Positions 24,101 through 35,195 of a stretch of DNA of 64,000 bases are shown one piece after another. The DNA comes from Berberis thunbergii (taxonomy: Eukaryota; Streptophyta; Magnoliopsida; Ranunculales; Berberidaceae): positions 372,001 through 436,000 of the forward strand of contig QNQO01000651.1 in the NCBI GenBank assembly GCA_003290165.1, given 5' to 3'. The notes beneath the pieces are model-generated. The model had not been told where the DNA came from. It saw nothing but the letters and a program-made list of their open reading frames with translations, and did not search any database. A program made the translations under genes and the position numbers. Position 1 is the stretch's first letter. The number at the start of each line of letters is the position of its first letter.

Positions 24101-25695
24101 CATCATTTATTTATTCGAAGAAAAAAAACCTTATTGTAACAAACATCGATTCCTATCTTAATATTTAACCCATAAAAGAAATATAACGAATGAATTTATT
24201 CATGATGCTACATAGTGTTTGTATTTGTCATTGATTCACAAATCAGTATCAATCACCCATTTAAAACTTTGACACTAAGGGGTGCTTGTCTGGTCAATAA
24301 TGCATCTTCAATTGTGTTCAGCAAATAAGCGCTCCATGTGGTGCCAATACCAAAATATACAGAAGAGAATGCATTTTCTCTTGTTTTCGTGGGTTAAAAC
24401 CCTTTGGTTATATTTGCCGTTATGGATTTCGTATTGGATTAGTTGCTCACTTGCTCCCCTAAACATGCTATGGTTTAAGGTCCCCCTTTAGAGCGAAAGG
24501 AGCTTGGAGACTCTTCAAGGACAGGTGACACTCACAATGGAATATGCTCTAATATAGTCCGTACATCACAACTGCGATTCTTAACAAGGGGTATACAACT
24601 CGACAAAGCAAGGGTGCGCAAAAGGCTTGGTTACTAATTTGAGTGATTCTAGCCAGCGAGGGAGGACTTTATATCTCCCTCGCGATGCATGCCTCCCATC
24701 ACTGGCACGCATCGCATAGCGAGGGAGATGGAGGGTCCTCCCTCGCTGGTTTCCTCGACAAATAGAATTTCTGTACTAATTTTTCTGATTTTTTATAAAA
24801 CATGGATCCCACTTTGAATTCGTCGGCACAATGCTTTGTACTTTTGTTAATTTTTTATTCTTTTGGGCCTAACTAGAATTTTATAGTCTATTCCTCAAAA
24901 CAAAAAAACAAAAAAAGTTGAAAACCCCTTTAGCACATAAGAATTCCTTACAAAAAACCATTATTATTTCAATGAATTAAAAACACTATTAACAACTTAG
25001 GAACCCTAAATCTCTTGAAAATAGTGTTTCCAATGGTTTTAAGTGAATAGTCTTCCTATATGTCACAATCCTAAAAACTTAGGCATTTAATTTACATCCA
25101 GAGGTAAAAATAAATAACAGAAATTCTAAATGTCGATAAAGTGGGCGAGGAAATGAGCGAGGGGAAGGAGGTGGCGGGATGGGAACCGTTCACCTCCCTC
25201 GAGATGTGTGCCGTCTTTTTGGCGCTCACATCCCGATGGAGGTGAACGGTTCCCGTCCCGCCACCTCGCTCATTTCCTCGCCATTTAGAATAACTCAATA
25301 AATAAAAACCAAACACAAACTATTTTTAAACTCTAGATGAATGAATTAGTCCTAATTCTTTTTTTTTTTTTTTTTTTTTTTTTTTGCAAAATCTGTGACA
25401 TGATTAAATATGAAAATTCAAATGTAATGCAAATATATTCAATTATAGCAATAAAAATAATAATAGAATACAAAGTAAAACAACTTACGATAACTTCAGC
25501 AATGACACGAGGTTGCCTTAATGGTTTCAAAAGAAAAGCAAGTCCTCTAGACAGTACCAACACTATGCATATTTGCAGTATAGCCAGCGGCAATGCAAAT
25601 TCTAGCGGGTGATCTCCCTGGAAAATCCCATTCGACGTCGCCTTCATCATTGCCGGGCACTTGCAATCCGGACACGTGGAGTTCACCGTAGCCAT
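21155..25695 (-). CDS. CHX: CHX-type cation/H+ antiporter (CHX17-20 clade)
   Basis: Predicted plant CPA2-family antiporter that exchanges K+ or other monovalent cations for protons in endomembranes or the plasma membrane. Three coding exons with GT/AG borders, all phase 0: 25695-25489, 23897-22896, 22300-21155, together 784 codons plus stop, the normal size for CHX. I chose the ATG at 25693-25695 ([13 protein letters not shown]); the frame upstream has only GTG. Residues about 30-440 form the hydrophobic Na+/H+ exchanger domain. Motifs include [19 protein letters not shown] across the first junction, the invariant-looking Asn205-Asp206 in [11 protein letters not shown], and [21 protein letters not shown] ~370-residue soluble tail follows ([48 protein letters not shown]), typical of the clade. 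No frameshift or stop is visible. Intron 1 is 1.6 kb and holds two foldback MITEs. The CHX17/18/19/20 assignment rests on recall of the family. Confidence 0.93.
24651..24760. mobile_element. Foldback MITE (CHX intron 1)
   Basis: An imperfect palindrome. AGCCAGCGAGGGAGGACTTT and ATCTCCCTCGCGATGC on the left pair with GCATCGCATAGCGAGGGAGA and GGGTCCTCCCTCGCTGG on the right. Its right edge continues TTTCCTCGACAAATAGAATT, like the termini of the related elements at 25121 and 29378. Confidence 0.65.
25121..25296. mobile_element. Foldback MITE (CHX intron 1)
   Basis: A near-perfect hairpin of about 175 bp. The left arm starts AATTCTAAATGTCGATAAAG, then GGGCGAGGAAATGAGCGAGG and GGTGGCGGGATGGGAACCGT. 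The right arm is the reverse complement, ending CCTCGCCATTTAGAAT. The loop lies near CGTCTTTTTGGCG (25212-25224). It belongs to the same family as 29378-29564. Confidence 0.75.
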
Positions 25696-26240
25696 TTCCA
25701 CCGGTTCAACTCAGCACGTATTCCTGCAAAATACACACCGGAGCTCAGTCACGACTCACACTCAAATCGCTCCGGACTCGCTGAGTCAACCGATCCATCG
25801 ATGGCAGTTAACGAAAAGTCATTTCATTCAACGTCAAACACACGTGTAAAGAGATCGTGAAATGGCGGAAATAACGGAGGTGATAACGGAGTACATTACA
25901 ACACACAAACACCTACTGTTGAGACTGTTTGAAGCAACGTAGAACTCTAGAAAACTTGAAAAAGATGATCGAACCAAACCAATCCCACCCCACAATTTAC
26001 CAAAATACCCCTTCTCATTGTCGAAGATTTGATCAAATGATTTCATCGAATTCACCATTGAAAAACAAATCAAATATTGAAAATCATCAAATATAGAATG
26101 GAGGATGTACCTGGATTAGTTGTGTGATGTTTCGACAGACTTTGATGAGTTCTCGATTTCTTCTTTCTTCTTCTTCTTTTCTTTGTTATAGAGAAACTTC
26201 ACAAAACTCTGAAAATTCTGAGTTATGGTTTTCAAGACTG
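25696..26240 (-). other. CHX 5' UTR with a probable leader intron
   Basis: Just upstream of the ATG, the minus strand has TATTTTGCAG|GAATACG (acceptor, exon from 25723). Further upstream is TAATCCAG|GTACATCC (donor, intron from 26110). These predict a 387-bp intron in the 5' leader, 25724-26110. The transcription start would be near 26235. RNA evidence would be needed to confirm this. Confidence 0.45.
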
Positions 26241-26260
26241 TGTGAAGAATGAAGGGATGG

Positions 26261-26270
26261 TATTTATGGC
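26261..26270 (-). promoter_or_regulatory. Possible CHX TATA box
   Basis: The minus strand reads GCCATAAATA here, about 150 bp upstream of the predicted leader-intron donor. It is a reasonable TATA-like element, but it stands in AT-rich DNA, so chance is possible. Confidence 0.3.
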
Positions 26271-27284
26271 TTCCAAGGAGTTTTAATTTGCCTTCTTTAA
26301 ATATCACAAGGAAGAAACAAGTCCCTCTTCTACTCAAATTGGCTTAATGCAAAAATGACCATATTGGCCCATAAATAGCTTTGCAGTAGTTAGTTGTAGG
26401 GAATTGGGTTGTTAGAGAAGGGTAGATTGGGGATGTGAGAAATAGTCAAAATGTCCAGGCCGGTCTGGTTGTTTGTGAAGAGATAGATTTAATGATGATG
26501 TGCGAGGTGAGAGGAAATCCTGGCTATACACGTGGATGATAAAGTTGAAATAATTTTAAGGAGAAAGTCAACTATTTATAGAAAGGGTTCATCAGGTCAG
26601 GTCCAATGGATCTAGCTCCACTACCATCTTTCAAAAGTCTAATTTTAGATTTTATAGGTGAAAAATAGTTAATGAGATGGTATAATCAAATTCGATATCA
26701 AAAAGATTTTACAAGGTTGCGTATTTCTATCACATAAACCACATCAAATTTTTGTTGGGTTTTAAGGATGAGTTGTTTGCTCGAAATACATGGTATGCTA
26801 GTAATTAATGAATTGATTTACTACGATATGTGGTTGTGATGCAGTCATTCCTGCCCGATTAAAAGGAATATTGTGTATAAGAGATCACACGAATTAGTTG
26901 TTTTTCTTGAATTGCACAATTATATAATAATTAATGAGTTGTTTATTCTTGAGAGACAAATTTTGTACAAAGATGTTAAAAATCAGGTTTTTGCAATCAG
27001 CGGCATAATCTCAAAAGAATGATGAAATCCTAAAAATTTTATGTATATTTCAATATTGAAAATAATCTCATATGATGATGTCATGTCATCTTTATCACAA
27101 AACATAATTGAAAAACTTGATTATCTAGCTTCACTCAAGTTTGCAAGTGGAAGCAAGTTAGTTATAAGTGGGGAATCTCCTATATTAGTTCATTTTTTTT
27201 CACACCATAATGTCAGGTTGCAACTAATTAGTTGTACACTCAACTTTCATATATGATTTTGATCCACTGAGCTCTTATCATCGA

Positions 27285-27402
27285 GTGCTTTTACAGTGCA
27301 CTGATTTTTTGCCTGGTACTATCAGACACCGTAAATTGCATCGAGATAAGTATATCAGGCAAGCAAAAAACCAATGCACTTAGTAAAAACTGCTTATCAT
27401 CG
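27285..27402. mobile_element. Small inverted-repeat MITE-like element
   Basis: The left arm GTGCTTTTACAGTGCACTGA + TTTTTTGCCTGG pairs imperfectly with the right arm CAGGCAAGCAAAAAACCAAT + GCACTTAGTAAAAACTGC. It is about 118 bp, non-coding, and no clear target duplication was identified. Confidence 0.5.
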
Positions 27403-27756
27403 CATTTGCACGACAAATTTGATGTACAAAGGAAAGCCCATGTTGCTTTGTGAAAAATTGTAAAATATTACAAAATAAAGAGCAGCAGTTAATGAGTTGT
27501 AAACAAAGTGACACGGGAGTTGACCTTCATGATTAAACGTTTTGGATATTCACTAATGTGATGTGATGAAAATGTCTAATGTGGTGTGATGAAATTGGTG
27601 ATGTGAAGCAGTAAACAAATTGTGACACGGGATATTCACTAAATGTCTAATGTGATGTGATGAAATTGGTGTTGTGAAGTAGTAAACAAGTGAGCAAGTT
27701 GGATGAAAGACTATCCATGAATATTCCCAACTGGGACACAAACATATTTCCAAATG

Positions 27757-27902
27757 AGAAATTCTAAATGGCTAGGAAGTGGGTGAGGAAAATCAGCGAG
27801 GGAGGGAGAGAGAGGGGATCGCCCATTAGATGCATGCATGAAAAATGATGGCACCCATTCCAAGGGTTTCTCGCCCTCTTCCTTGCTGCGTAGAACAGCT
27901 CT
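27757..27902. mobile_element. Foldback MITE, diverged
   Basis: Starts GAAATTCTAAATGGCTAGGA and is GC-rich (GCGAGGGAGGGAGAGAGAGG). The right arm is weaker (TTTCTCGCCCTCTTCCTTGC) and ends TGCGTAGAACAGCTC. An older or mutated member of the family at 25121 and 29378. Confidence 0.5.
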
Positions 27903-29204
27903 TTCAAAATTGGAGAAGTTTTCACAAATATTCAGATAGTGAAATAATTTAATACACGGATTTTTTTTAAAATAAATTACGATCGAAAACGATATAAGAA
28001 AATGTATAGGCTACTCAAAATTTCAAAATTTTGGATGATTCATTCAGATTGATTGTAACGCTCAATTATAGTAATTATTAAAAAAAAATTGATAAATATT
28101 AATTCCTTGTTATTAGTTACTCACCATATAAAAATACCTAAAATATGTCATTATATTGGTAACCAACGAGGAAAGTAGGTTAGCTTTGATTACTACAACA
28201 AAGGTTGATAGTAAAGTGTAATATTATTTTTTAACCAAATGGTTAAAAAAATAAGTAAATCGTACTACTAAATTTGGTGAAACTATATATATATAACCAA
28301 GTATAGAATATAAGGGAAGTAATAATAAAAATAAAAATGAAGGAGATAAGTAGAATACCTGCAAAAATCACAGCTTCATTAAGAGCTCAACCTTTTGTGT
28401 TGAAGAAGAAGAAATAAAATTTCCAGTTTGTTCTCTTTTCATCCTTTTGTAGTGAAATTGTTTGAAAACTAATCAAGCCAAAAGCTTGTTTGAGTTGGAG
28501 TCTGACTCAAACTTCTGATAAAAAAAAATGAATTCTGTTTAAGTAGGACTTTAAGAACGCTAATTTCAAAATTAACTCCATAAGTTTTTGATAAATTGCC
28601 AACTTTGTAAAAACTCGAACTTGTAGAGAAAGTGAATTCAATCATATGTCAAGCGGAAGTGAGAGCGGGTCGTGGGTCTATAACTATATTCACACGGTAC
28701 TACTGTGGATAAGAACATGGGTAATTAGGCCCATGAATAATTGGAGTGGGTTTAATATTCCAACAGTTTCCTCACACAACATAATATGTATGACCATTTT
28801 GTTTTAATAAAGAATATGCATACTTTTAGCACTCGAGATATGGCACAAATAATGGTTTGGGTGTTCGATTCTGGTAAAACACACAAAGCTCACCAGCCAT
28901 GGATTAGGTTAGGCTTGCGTTTGAGTGATCAAAGTCGTCTCAGTTGGGTGACGTTTTTTGTTCTATAGCGTTTTATTGATTCATTAGGTAAGTTGTTACT
29001 CTTCTTTATCATCAATAAAAAATTTCGTGGTTGGCAAAAAAAAAAAAAATTGTTTGGTAAGGAGGACTTTTGTAAGTCATGAGGTGTTCTAGTTAAAATA
29101 CCACATATAATAAGAAGCCGATAGGAATGTTCACGCACTCCGACCTTGAGATTTGGGTTGACTTAGGCGAAAGTTTTCATAGGGTGCCCTTCATCTTAAA
29201 AAAA

Positions 29205-29234
29205 TACATATATATATATATATATATATATATT
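29205..29234. repeat. TA dinucleotide microsatellite
   Basis: About 13 consecutive TA units in AT-rich DNA. Confidence 0.85.
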
Positions 29235-29377
29235 ATTAAAAATCACATTATTGAATGACCAATTTGTTTTAAGAAGTCACATTTCAAGTATTTCATTTTT
29301 AATTTTGAAACCTAAAAACTTTGATGTCAACAACGAAAATATGACCAATTCACAACTATAACAAATATAAAAAAACA

Positions 29378-29564
29378 GGAATTCTAAATGTCGAGGAAAC
29401 GGGCGAGGGACGTGACGTGGTGGGGTGGAGACCGTCCACCCCACTCGAGATGCGTGCCATCATTTTTGATGCGCGTATCTTGAGCGGGGTGGACGGTCTC
29501 CACCCCGCCACATCACGTTCCTCGCCCATTTCCTCGCCTGTTTCCTCGACATTAAGAACTGCTC
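29378..29564. mobile_element. Foldback MITE, well-preserved
   Basis: A 187-bp hairpin. The left arm is GAATTCTAAATGTCGAGGAA, then ACGGGCGAGGGACGTGACGT and GGTGGGGTGGAGACCGTCCA. The right arm mirrors it and ends TTTCCTCGACATTAAGAA. An extra CGCCTGTTTCCTCG near the right end is an insertion or duplication relative to the left arm. The small loop is near CATCATTTTTGATG. Confidence 0.75.
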
Positions 29565-29841
29565 ATAAAAAAAACACAAATAATTGAAGCTATATGGGTT
29601 TGATCGTAGGAACTATCAAGCAAAACATAATATTAATATTAAAACACAAAATATATATAAATAAAAAAATTCAAAAAATATGGTGCCTTCAAAGTTGATT
29701 TTTTGTTGGGGCCCAAGGCGCAGGCCTATGCTGAGGGCTGCCCTATAATTACGCAACTAAAGGGTAAACTTTTTTCGAGCCCACTATGTAAAGAAATCTC
29801 TATTATTTAAATTCTACATTTGTTTTGATATTCTGATGTGG

Positions 29842-29998
29842 AAAATTCTAGGGGTTGAGGGAAAGGGAGCGAGGGATGGGTGTATCTTTCTCGGGATGAG
29901 CGTTTGTGAGTAACTCCAATGCGATGTGCTCATTCAGAAGAGAATGGGTGGTTACACCCATCCCTCGCCCCTTTCCCTCGCTCTGTAGCAAAACTCTT
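29842..29998. mobile_element. Foldback MITE, related subtype
   Basis: The left arm AAATTCTAGGGGTTGAGGGA, AAGGGAGCGAGGGATGGGTG pairs with CACCCATCCCTCGCCCCTTT, CCCTCGCTCTGTAG. The centre differs from the 25121/29378 type. Confidence 0.65.
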
Positions 29999-30534
29999 CT
30001 GATGTAGTAGCTAATGTGGCGTCTTTTCATTAGCTCAAAATTGTATACGCATACAAAATGTGGCTCTCTAATTCCAATATCCTATTTCTACATCAATTTA
30101 TCTTGTTGAATTATTTTTATTTCTTCTTTTGAGACTCAACCCCACAACTTCTCTCAAAATGAAACAAGGGGAATATCCAGAATTCGCATGTTGTTTGGTC
30201 AATTAATTAATTTGTTTTCACAAATTAATAAATATGGCCTTTTTAGTGAGCCCCCCTCATCAACCCATGATAAGTGCAAAGGCATCATTCAAACCACTTA
30301 GAAGCTCAAAAAAAAATGATAACTAAATCAAAGGTTGGAAAGGGTTGTGGTTTCTTAACTCACAAGTCTTAATTAAACTAGCAAAAATAGATGGTTAACA
30401 TTATTTCATTCAATTAAAACTATATGTTGTTGATGAAAACTAAGCAATTGAGCATGATGGAGAAGTCGATTCAAACATTATTCTCCACTGGTCCACATTA
30501 TTTCTAAAATTGCATAGCATTGGCAAAATGATTT

Positions 30535-30550
30535 TATACACCAATTTGTT
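30535..30550. repeat. LINE target-site duplication, left copy
   Basis: TATACACCAATTTGTT, identical to 37584-37599. A T-run to 30562 follows directly, the poly(A) tail of the minus-strand LINE. Confidence 0.9.
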
Positions 30551-31008
30551 TTTTTTTTTTTTAAATTAAACCTCCAGTGGGGAGGGGCACCTTTGGAATG
30601 TCAGACCTTTATTAATTATCAAAAAATTGATTTACAATCAATACGGGGGTACATGACGACTTTACCCGTGAAAAAACCAAAACAAAATTTTAGCCGCAGC
30701 CGTGAACCAAAATACTAAAAGCAAGTCCAAACTGTCACCAACGCTGAAAGGAGGACTATCAAACATAGATATCCCCAGCATGAACATACAACGAGCCAGT
30801 GGCACTGTCCAAACTGCCAGATATGAACAATTACTCCTGCAGCAAACCTGCATCCTGCACCACAAGGGATTGCATTAGCAGCTCAGCGATGCCAACGTGT
30901 TAGCACACTTGCTGTCCATCTCGCAACAATCCCTGCGCTCAAGATTCGCATCTGCATCGCACCACTTTGATAGCTCCAAATTTTCGCAGCCATAGAACAA
31001 TCAGATAG

Positions 31009-34000
31009 TTACTCATCCCCATGGAGAATGTATGCCGTATGTAATCTGTCTAGCACAACCAAGCCTGCAACTTTCCTAGGCAAATCAGTCCCATTGAAAG
31101 AAACAGTCATATGATCTTTTTGTGCTCTATCCGCCAAGGAATCTGCCACCGCATTAGCCTCTCTATAGATATGTTGACAAGCTAACGTCATTGTCGCTGC
31201 CATTAACTTAATTTCTTTTAAAATATTCTCCAAATGCCAAGGTATTTGTAAATAATCTAAAAACCAACCGCAAACAAGAGCTGAATCCGTTTGGATAACC
31301 ACCTTGTTGAAACCCCAATCAAGACAGAGGCGGAGCCCCTCCAAAAGAGCCAAAATTTTCCGCTTTGTTGTTGGATCCTGCACCAAAAAAAAATTGCTTT
31401 CCCACAACACATGAACCCCTCGAGTCTCTAATAATCACCCCGCCGGCTGCCTTGTCCTTGCGGGAAGAGCCATCCACATTAAGCGCAACATAATCTAAAG
31501 GGGGAGGGTGCCAAAAAACAATTCGAACCAACTTCCTTTTAACAGGGAGCACATTCAACCCCAAAGCGTGTAGGGGGGCCTTGTTCATGCTAACTTGCTT
31601 GGGGGTTATAAAAGTATTTGTCAATCTCAACTGACTCCTAATGTTCAAAATCGCAAATGCTGGATTTGGGGGAACATTTTCATAAACACATTTGCATCTT
31701 TGTTTCCAAATTTCCCATAGAATGAACATAGGAGAAAGAAAGAATAGCACACCTGTTTGCGAATCGCGTTTAGCACTCTTGAACCAAGTGGCTATCACCG
31801 TTGAGACTTCTGCTGGTTTCCGTGTATGTACGTCGAAGATCCTATCAAACTGACTCCACACCTACATCGCCAATTCGCCATCTAGGAAGAGATGCTTCAA
31901 GGATTCTTGCTTTTGGCGAGCTACAACAACGGCATCTAGACGCCAGGCTGATACCACATCTGTATAATTCCCCATCCACTGGCACTCCTCTATGGAGTAA
32001 TTTCCAAACAAAGACTGATATTCTTGAAGGAAGAAGGTCTTGCCAAAGTAGTTGATTTAGTGCCTTGACCCTCCCCTTTTTCCGTAACAGTTCATAAGCC
32101 GATTGAAGGGAAAAAATCTCATTACTACTTGAAACTCACACACACGTGTCCTGCTCATGGGCATCGCCACATAATCTATCCGCAAAAAGACCACACGCCA
32201 AGCTTCTAATATCTGGCTGAACCAATTTCAAAATCACCTCGCTGACTGAAGGCCAAAAACCTTGATTAACCATCACCGTCGGTCTCTTGAAAGATGCCAC
32301 CAAGTTCCAATTTTCCACAAAGAAACTTATATCTCCCATGCCAATACGCCAAAGCGAATTACTCAAAAGAAACGGTCGCTCAAGCATGATCTCTTTAAAA
32401 AAAAGGAGAAGACCCATCTTTGACCGATTGACTATTCAAAGCAATGTCTCGTATCCAGTATTTGCTCCTCATAAAAGAAGCCCATAATGAGTCTGAGGTC
32501 AGTAGTATCCAAAGAGCCTTGATTCGAAAGGCCTTCATCACCACTCTCAAATCTCTAACTCCCAAACCTTTTTCCGCCTGTGGAAAGCAAATGTTGTCCC
32601 ATGACACCCATTTTTTCTTTAAACGACCTTCACCATCCCCCCAAAAGAAGTCCGCCATCAGACTATTAATTCGAGCTAAAACTGTACTTGGTACACACAT
32701 AGCACTAAGAATATAAATAGGAATAGAACTAAGGACGTGCTTAATCAAAATTAGTCGGCCTCCTGGGGATAACAATTTGGCCCTCCATCCCTGAATAAGA
32801 GTCTGAATTTTAGTAATTAAATCTTCAAAGTACGAAATTTTAACTCTCCCTTGGAACACTGGTCCGCCCAAATATTTCAATGGGCCAACATGAAATCGAA
32901 AATCAGTATAACTCTTTAAAGCCACAATGCACTCCGCTACTGCCTTGTCATCCAAAGTAAAAGAACTTTTTCCTTCATTGATTTTCTGCCCCGAGGACCG
33001 ATAGTACCGTCGCAGAAACTTCATACAACCCATGACTGAGGACTGTCTGCCATTTAGAAAAATGAGAGTATCGTCTGCATACAGAAGATGGGAGATAGGG
33101 CTGCAGTTCTTGGGAGTATAATAATACCCAATTTTTCCATTCTCAAAACTGCTTTCAATCCCCTACTTATCACTTCAGAGGCAATAATGAAAAGAAACGG
33201 TGAAAGAGGATCTCCTTGCCTTAAACCCCTAGTGGATCTAAAAAAACCTTTGTAGATTCCCTAAAGCAAAATCGAAAATCCACTAAATGCCACACAGTTG
33301 GAGATGAGATGGCAAAATCTACCATTAAAGCCAAACTTTTTAAGAACTGCAAGCAAAAAATTCCATTCAATTCTATCATATTTTTTCTCCATGTCAATTT
33401 TCAGCACCACATTACCTCCAATAACCTTTCTGTTAACATCTCTAATTAATTCCTGCGCCAGGCCAACATTTTCACCAATGAACCTGCCTTTAACAAAAGC
33501 CCCTTGCTCCTGAGAAATCAACCTAGCTAGGATACCTACCAGCCTATTGCATAAGATTTTACTGAAGATCTTGTAAATCACATTGCACAGACTGATTGGG
33601 CGAAAATCAGAAAAGGAAACTGGATTCTCAATTTTTGGAATCAGAGCCATGAAATTCGACGAAAATGCCGACGGCATTACCTCCCTTCAAAATATTGTAT
33701 AGCTGCCTCCCAAATATCCATGCTCAAAAAATCCCAACAAAACTGAAAGAAATCCGCCGTAAAGCCATCCGGCCCTGGCGCACTATTTTTGGGAATGTAA
33801 AAAACAGCATCTCTCACTTCCTCCAAAGAAAGACGTTTGACCAAAATATCACATTGACCAGATTCCACCAACTTCGGGAAACAATTAAGCAAGTCCGTAT
33901 CCTCCGTATAATCACCTGGAGAAGACATCATATTGGCAAAAAAATTCATTGGCTTTGACAAGAATCTCACCAGGATCCGAAATAACTCTACCGCACGGTA

Positions 34001-35170
34001 AAGTAATCTGATGGATGGCTCGTCGCTTTTGTTTTGATCTGGTGGAACCAAAAAAAATACTTAGTGCATGCATCCCCCTCCTTGAACTCTTTTTCACCTG
34101 ATTCTTGAAGCCAGTAAAGTTCTTCCTGTTTGAGAGCTAATCTGTACTCTGCCTGACATTGATGTAAATTGCAGCAAGCTTGTACATCCCAATTAACATC
34201 CGCATGTAGACCATTATTGCTGGAACTAGCAAACCCTGCCAATAGTGTTGTTTCCCACTGTTGCATTTCATCCTCTAATGCGCGGATCCTGCTGAACACA
34301 TTACCAAAGACTGTCATGTTCCACTGTATAAGAGTTCTTCGTGTTAGTTTAAGTTTGGCATCCACTCTATCAATGGGTCTCATGGTACCCATATCAGTCA
34401 TCCACGTGTCCTTGACCAGATCCAGAAACTCCGGATGAGTTGTCCACATATTAAGGAATCGAAAAGGCACAAAACCGATTTTTGATTGGGTTGGCATGGA
34501 AGCCAGCAAAGAGAGTGATCTGAAAAAGTTCTGCTAAGATGTTCCACTTTAGGGCTGCCCAGGCCTGTCAACCAAGCTGAATTAACAAAAATCCTATCAA
34601 GTCTCGCCCAAATACGTTCACTGCCCCGCCTGTTATTGCACCACGTGAGACGAGGGCCCGAGAATCCACAATCAATTAAACCACTGTTGTCAATGCAGTC
34701 AGAGAATTGTGACATGCTTGCCCTGGACGGCTCCACCCCCCCCCCCCCCCAACTTTTTCGCCCGAATGCAAATAAGTGTTAAAATCACCTCCGACCATCC
34801 AAAGAATGTCATGGTTTGAAGCAAAATTGACCATATTCAACCAAAGGTCCCGTCTTTCATGCACAAAACATTTAGCATAAACAAAAGAAATCAAATAAAT
34901 TCTTGAAGAAGAGTCTGTTACCTGGCAATGAATGATCTGGTCCGACATATCCACCACCGAGAGAGCAATAGAAGTATCCCACAGAATCCAAATCTTGCCT
35001 CCAAAAGTGTCGTTCGAGGCAAAACCACCAAGGTGGAGCTTGTTACCAAGCTCCGTAGATCTACTAGAGTCAATCATGGGCTCCGCAATCATAAGGATCC
35101 TGACTTTATTATCCAGAACCATACTTTTTAACCTCCTCCTCGTGGCCTGATTACCAACCCAACGAGCATT
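31009..35170 (-). pseudogene. LINE ORF2: endonuclease, reverse transcriptase, RNase H
   Basis: Order along the minus strand: an apurinic-type endonuclease starts at 35170 (MENIMFWNARWVGN, then VGGDFNTYLHSGEK) and continues at 34736-34398. A helical linker follows at 34509-33988. The reverse transcriptase starts near 33850 (NSAPGPDGFTADFFQ), continues at 33677-33261 (FRPISLCNVIYKIFSKIL, QGAFVKGRFI) and has the catalytic YADD in [13 protein letters not shown] near 33060-33090. The thumb and connection lie at 33033-32395. A zf-RVT motif follows (KLLHRGVPVDGELYRCG near 31920-32010). An RNase H fold is at 31520-31009 (NVDGSSRKDKAAGG, IQTDSALVCGWF, REANAVADSLADRA). Breaks are scattered throughout; one is a run of 15 C at 34736-34750 that disrupts the endonuclease. 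Not able to encode an active enzyme. Confidence 0.9.
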
Positions 35171-35195
35171 CCAAAACATAATATTTTCCATCATC

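Larger units (their letters stand above)
26271..30534. other. AT-rich intergenic region; no gene seen
   Basis: This runs from the CHX promoter to the LINE. No supported coding frame. It contains three foldback MITEs (listed separately), a short inverted repeat at 27285-27402, an imperfect tandem duplication of an ~80-bp unit at 27550-27690 (TCTAATGTG-TGTGATGAAATTGGTG), and a TA dinucleotide run at about 29205-29234. Confidence 0.5.

Noticed and set aside
25359..25385. T27 run in CHX intron 1 as the tail of a minus-strand retroposon
   Set aside because: No SINE head, LINE end or target duplication was found next to it, so it is left as a simple homopolymer.
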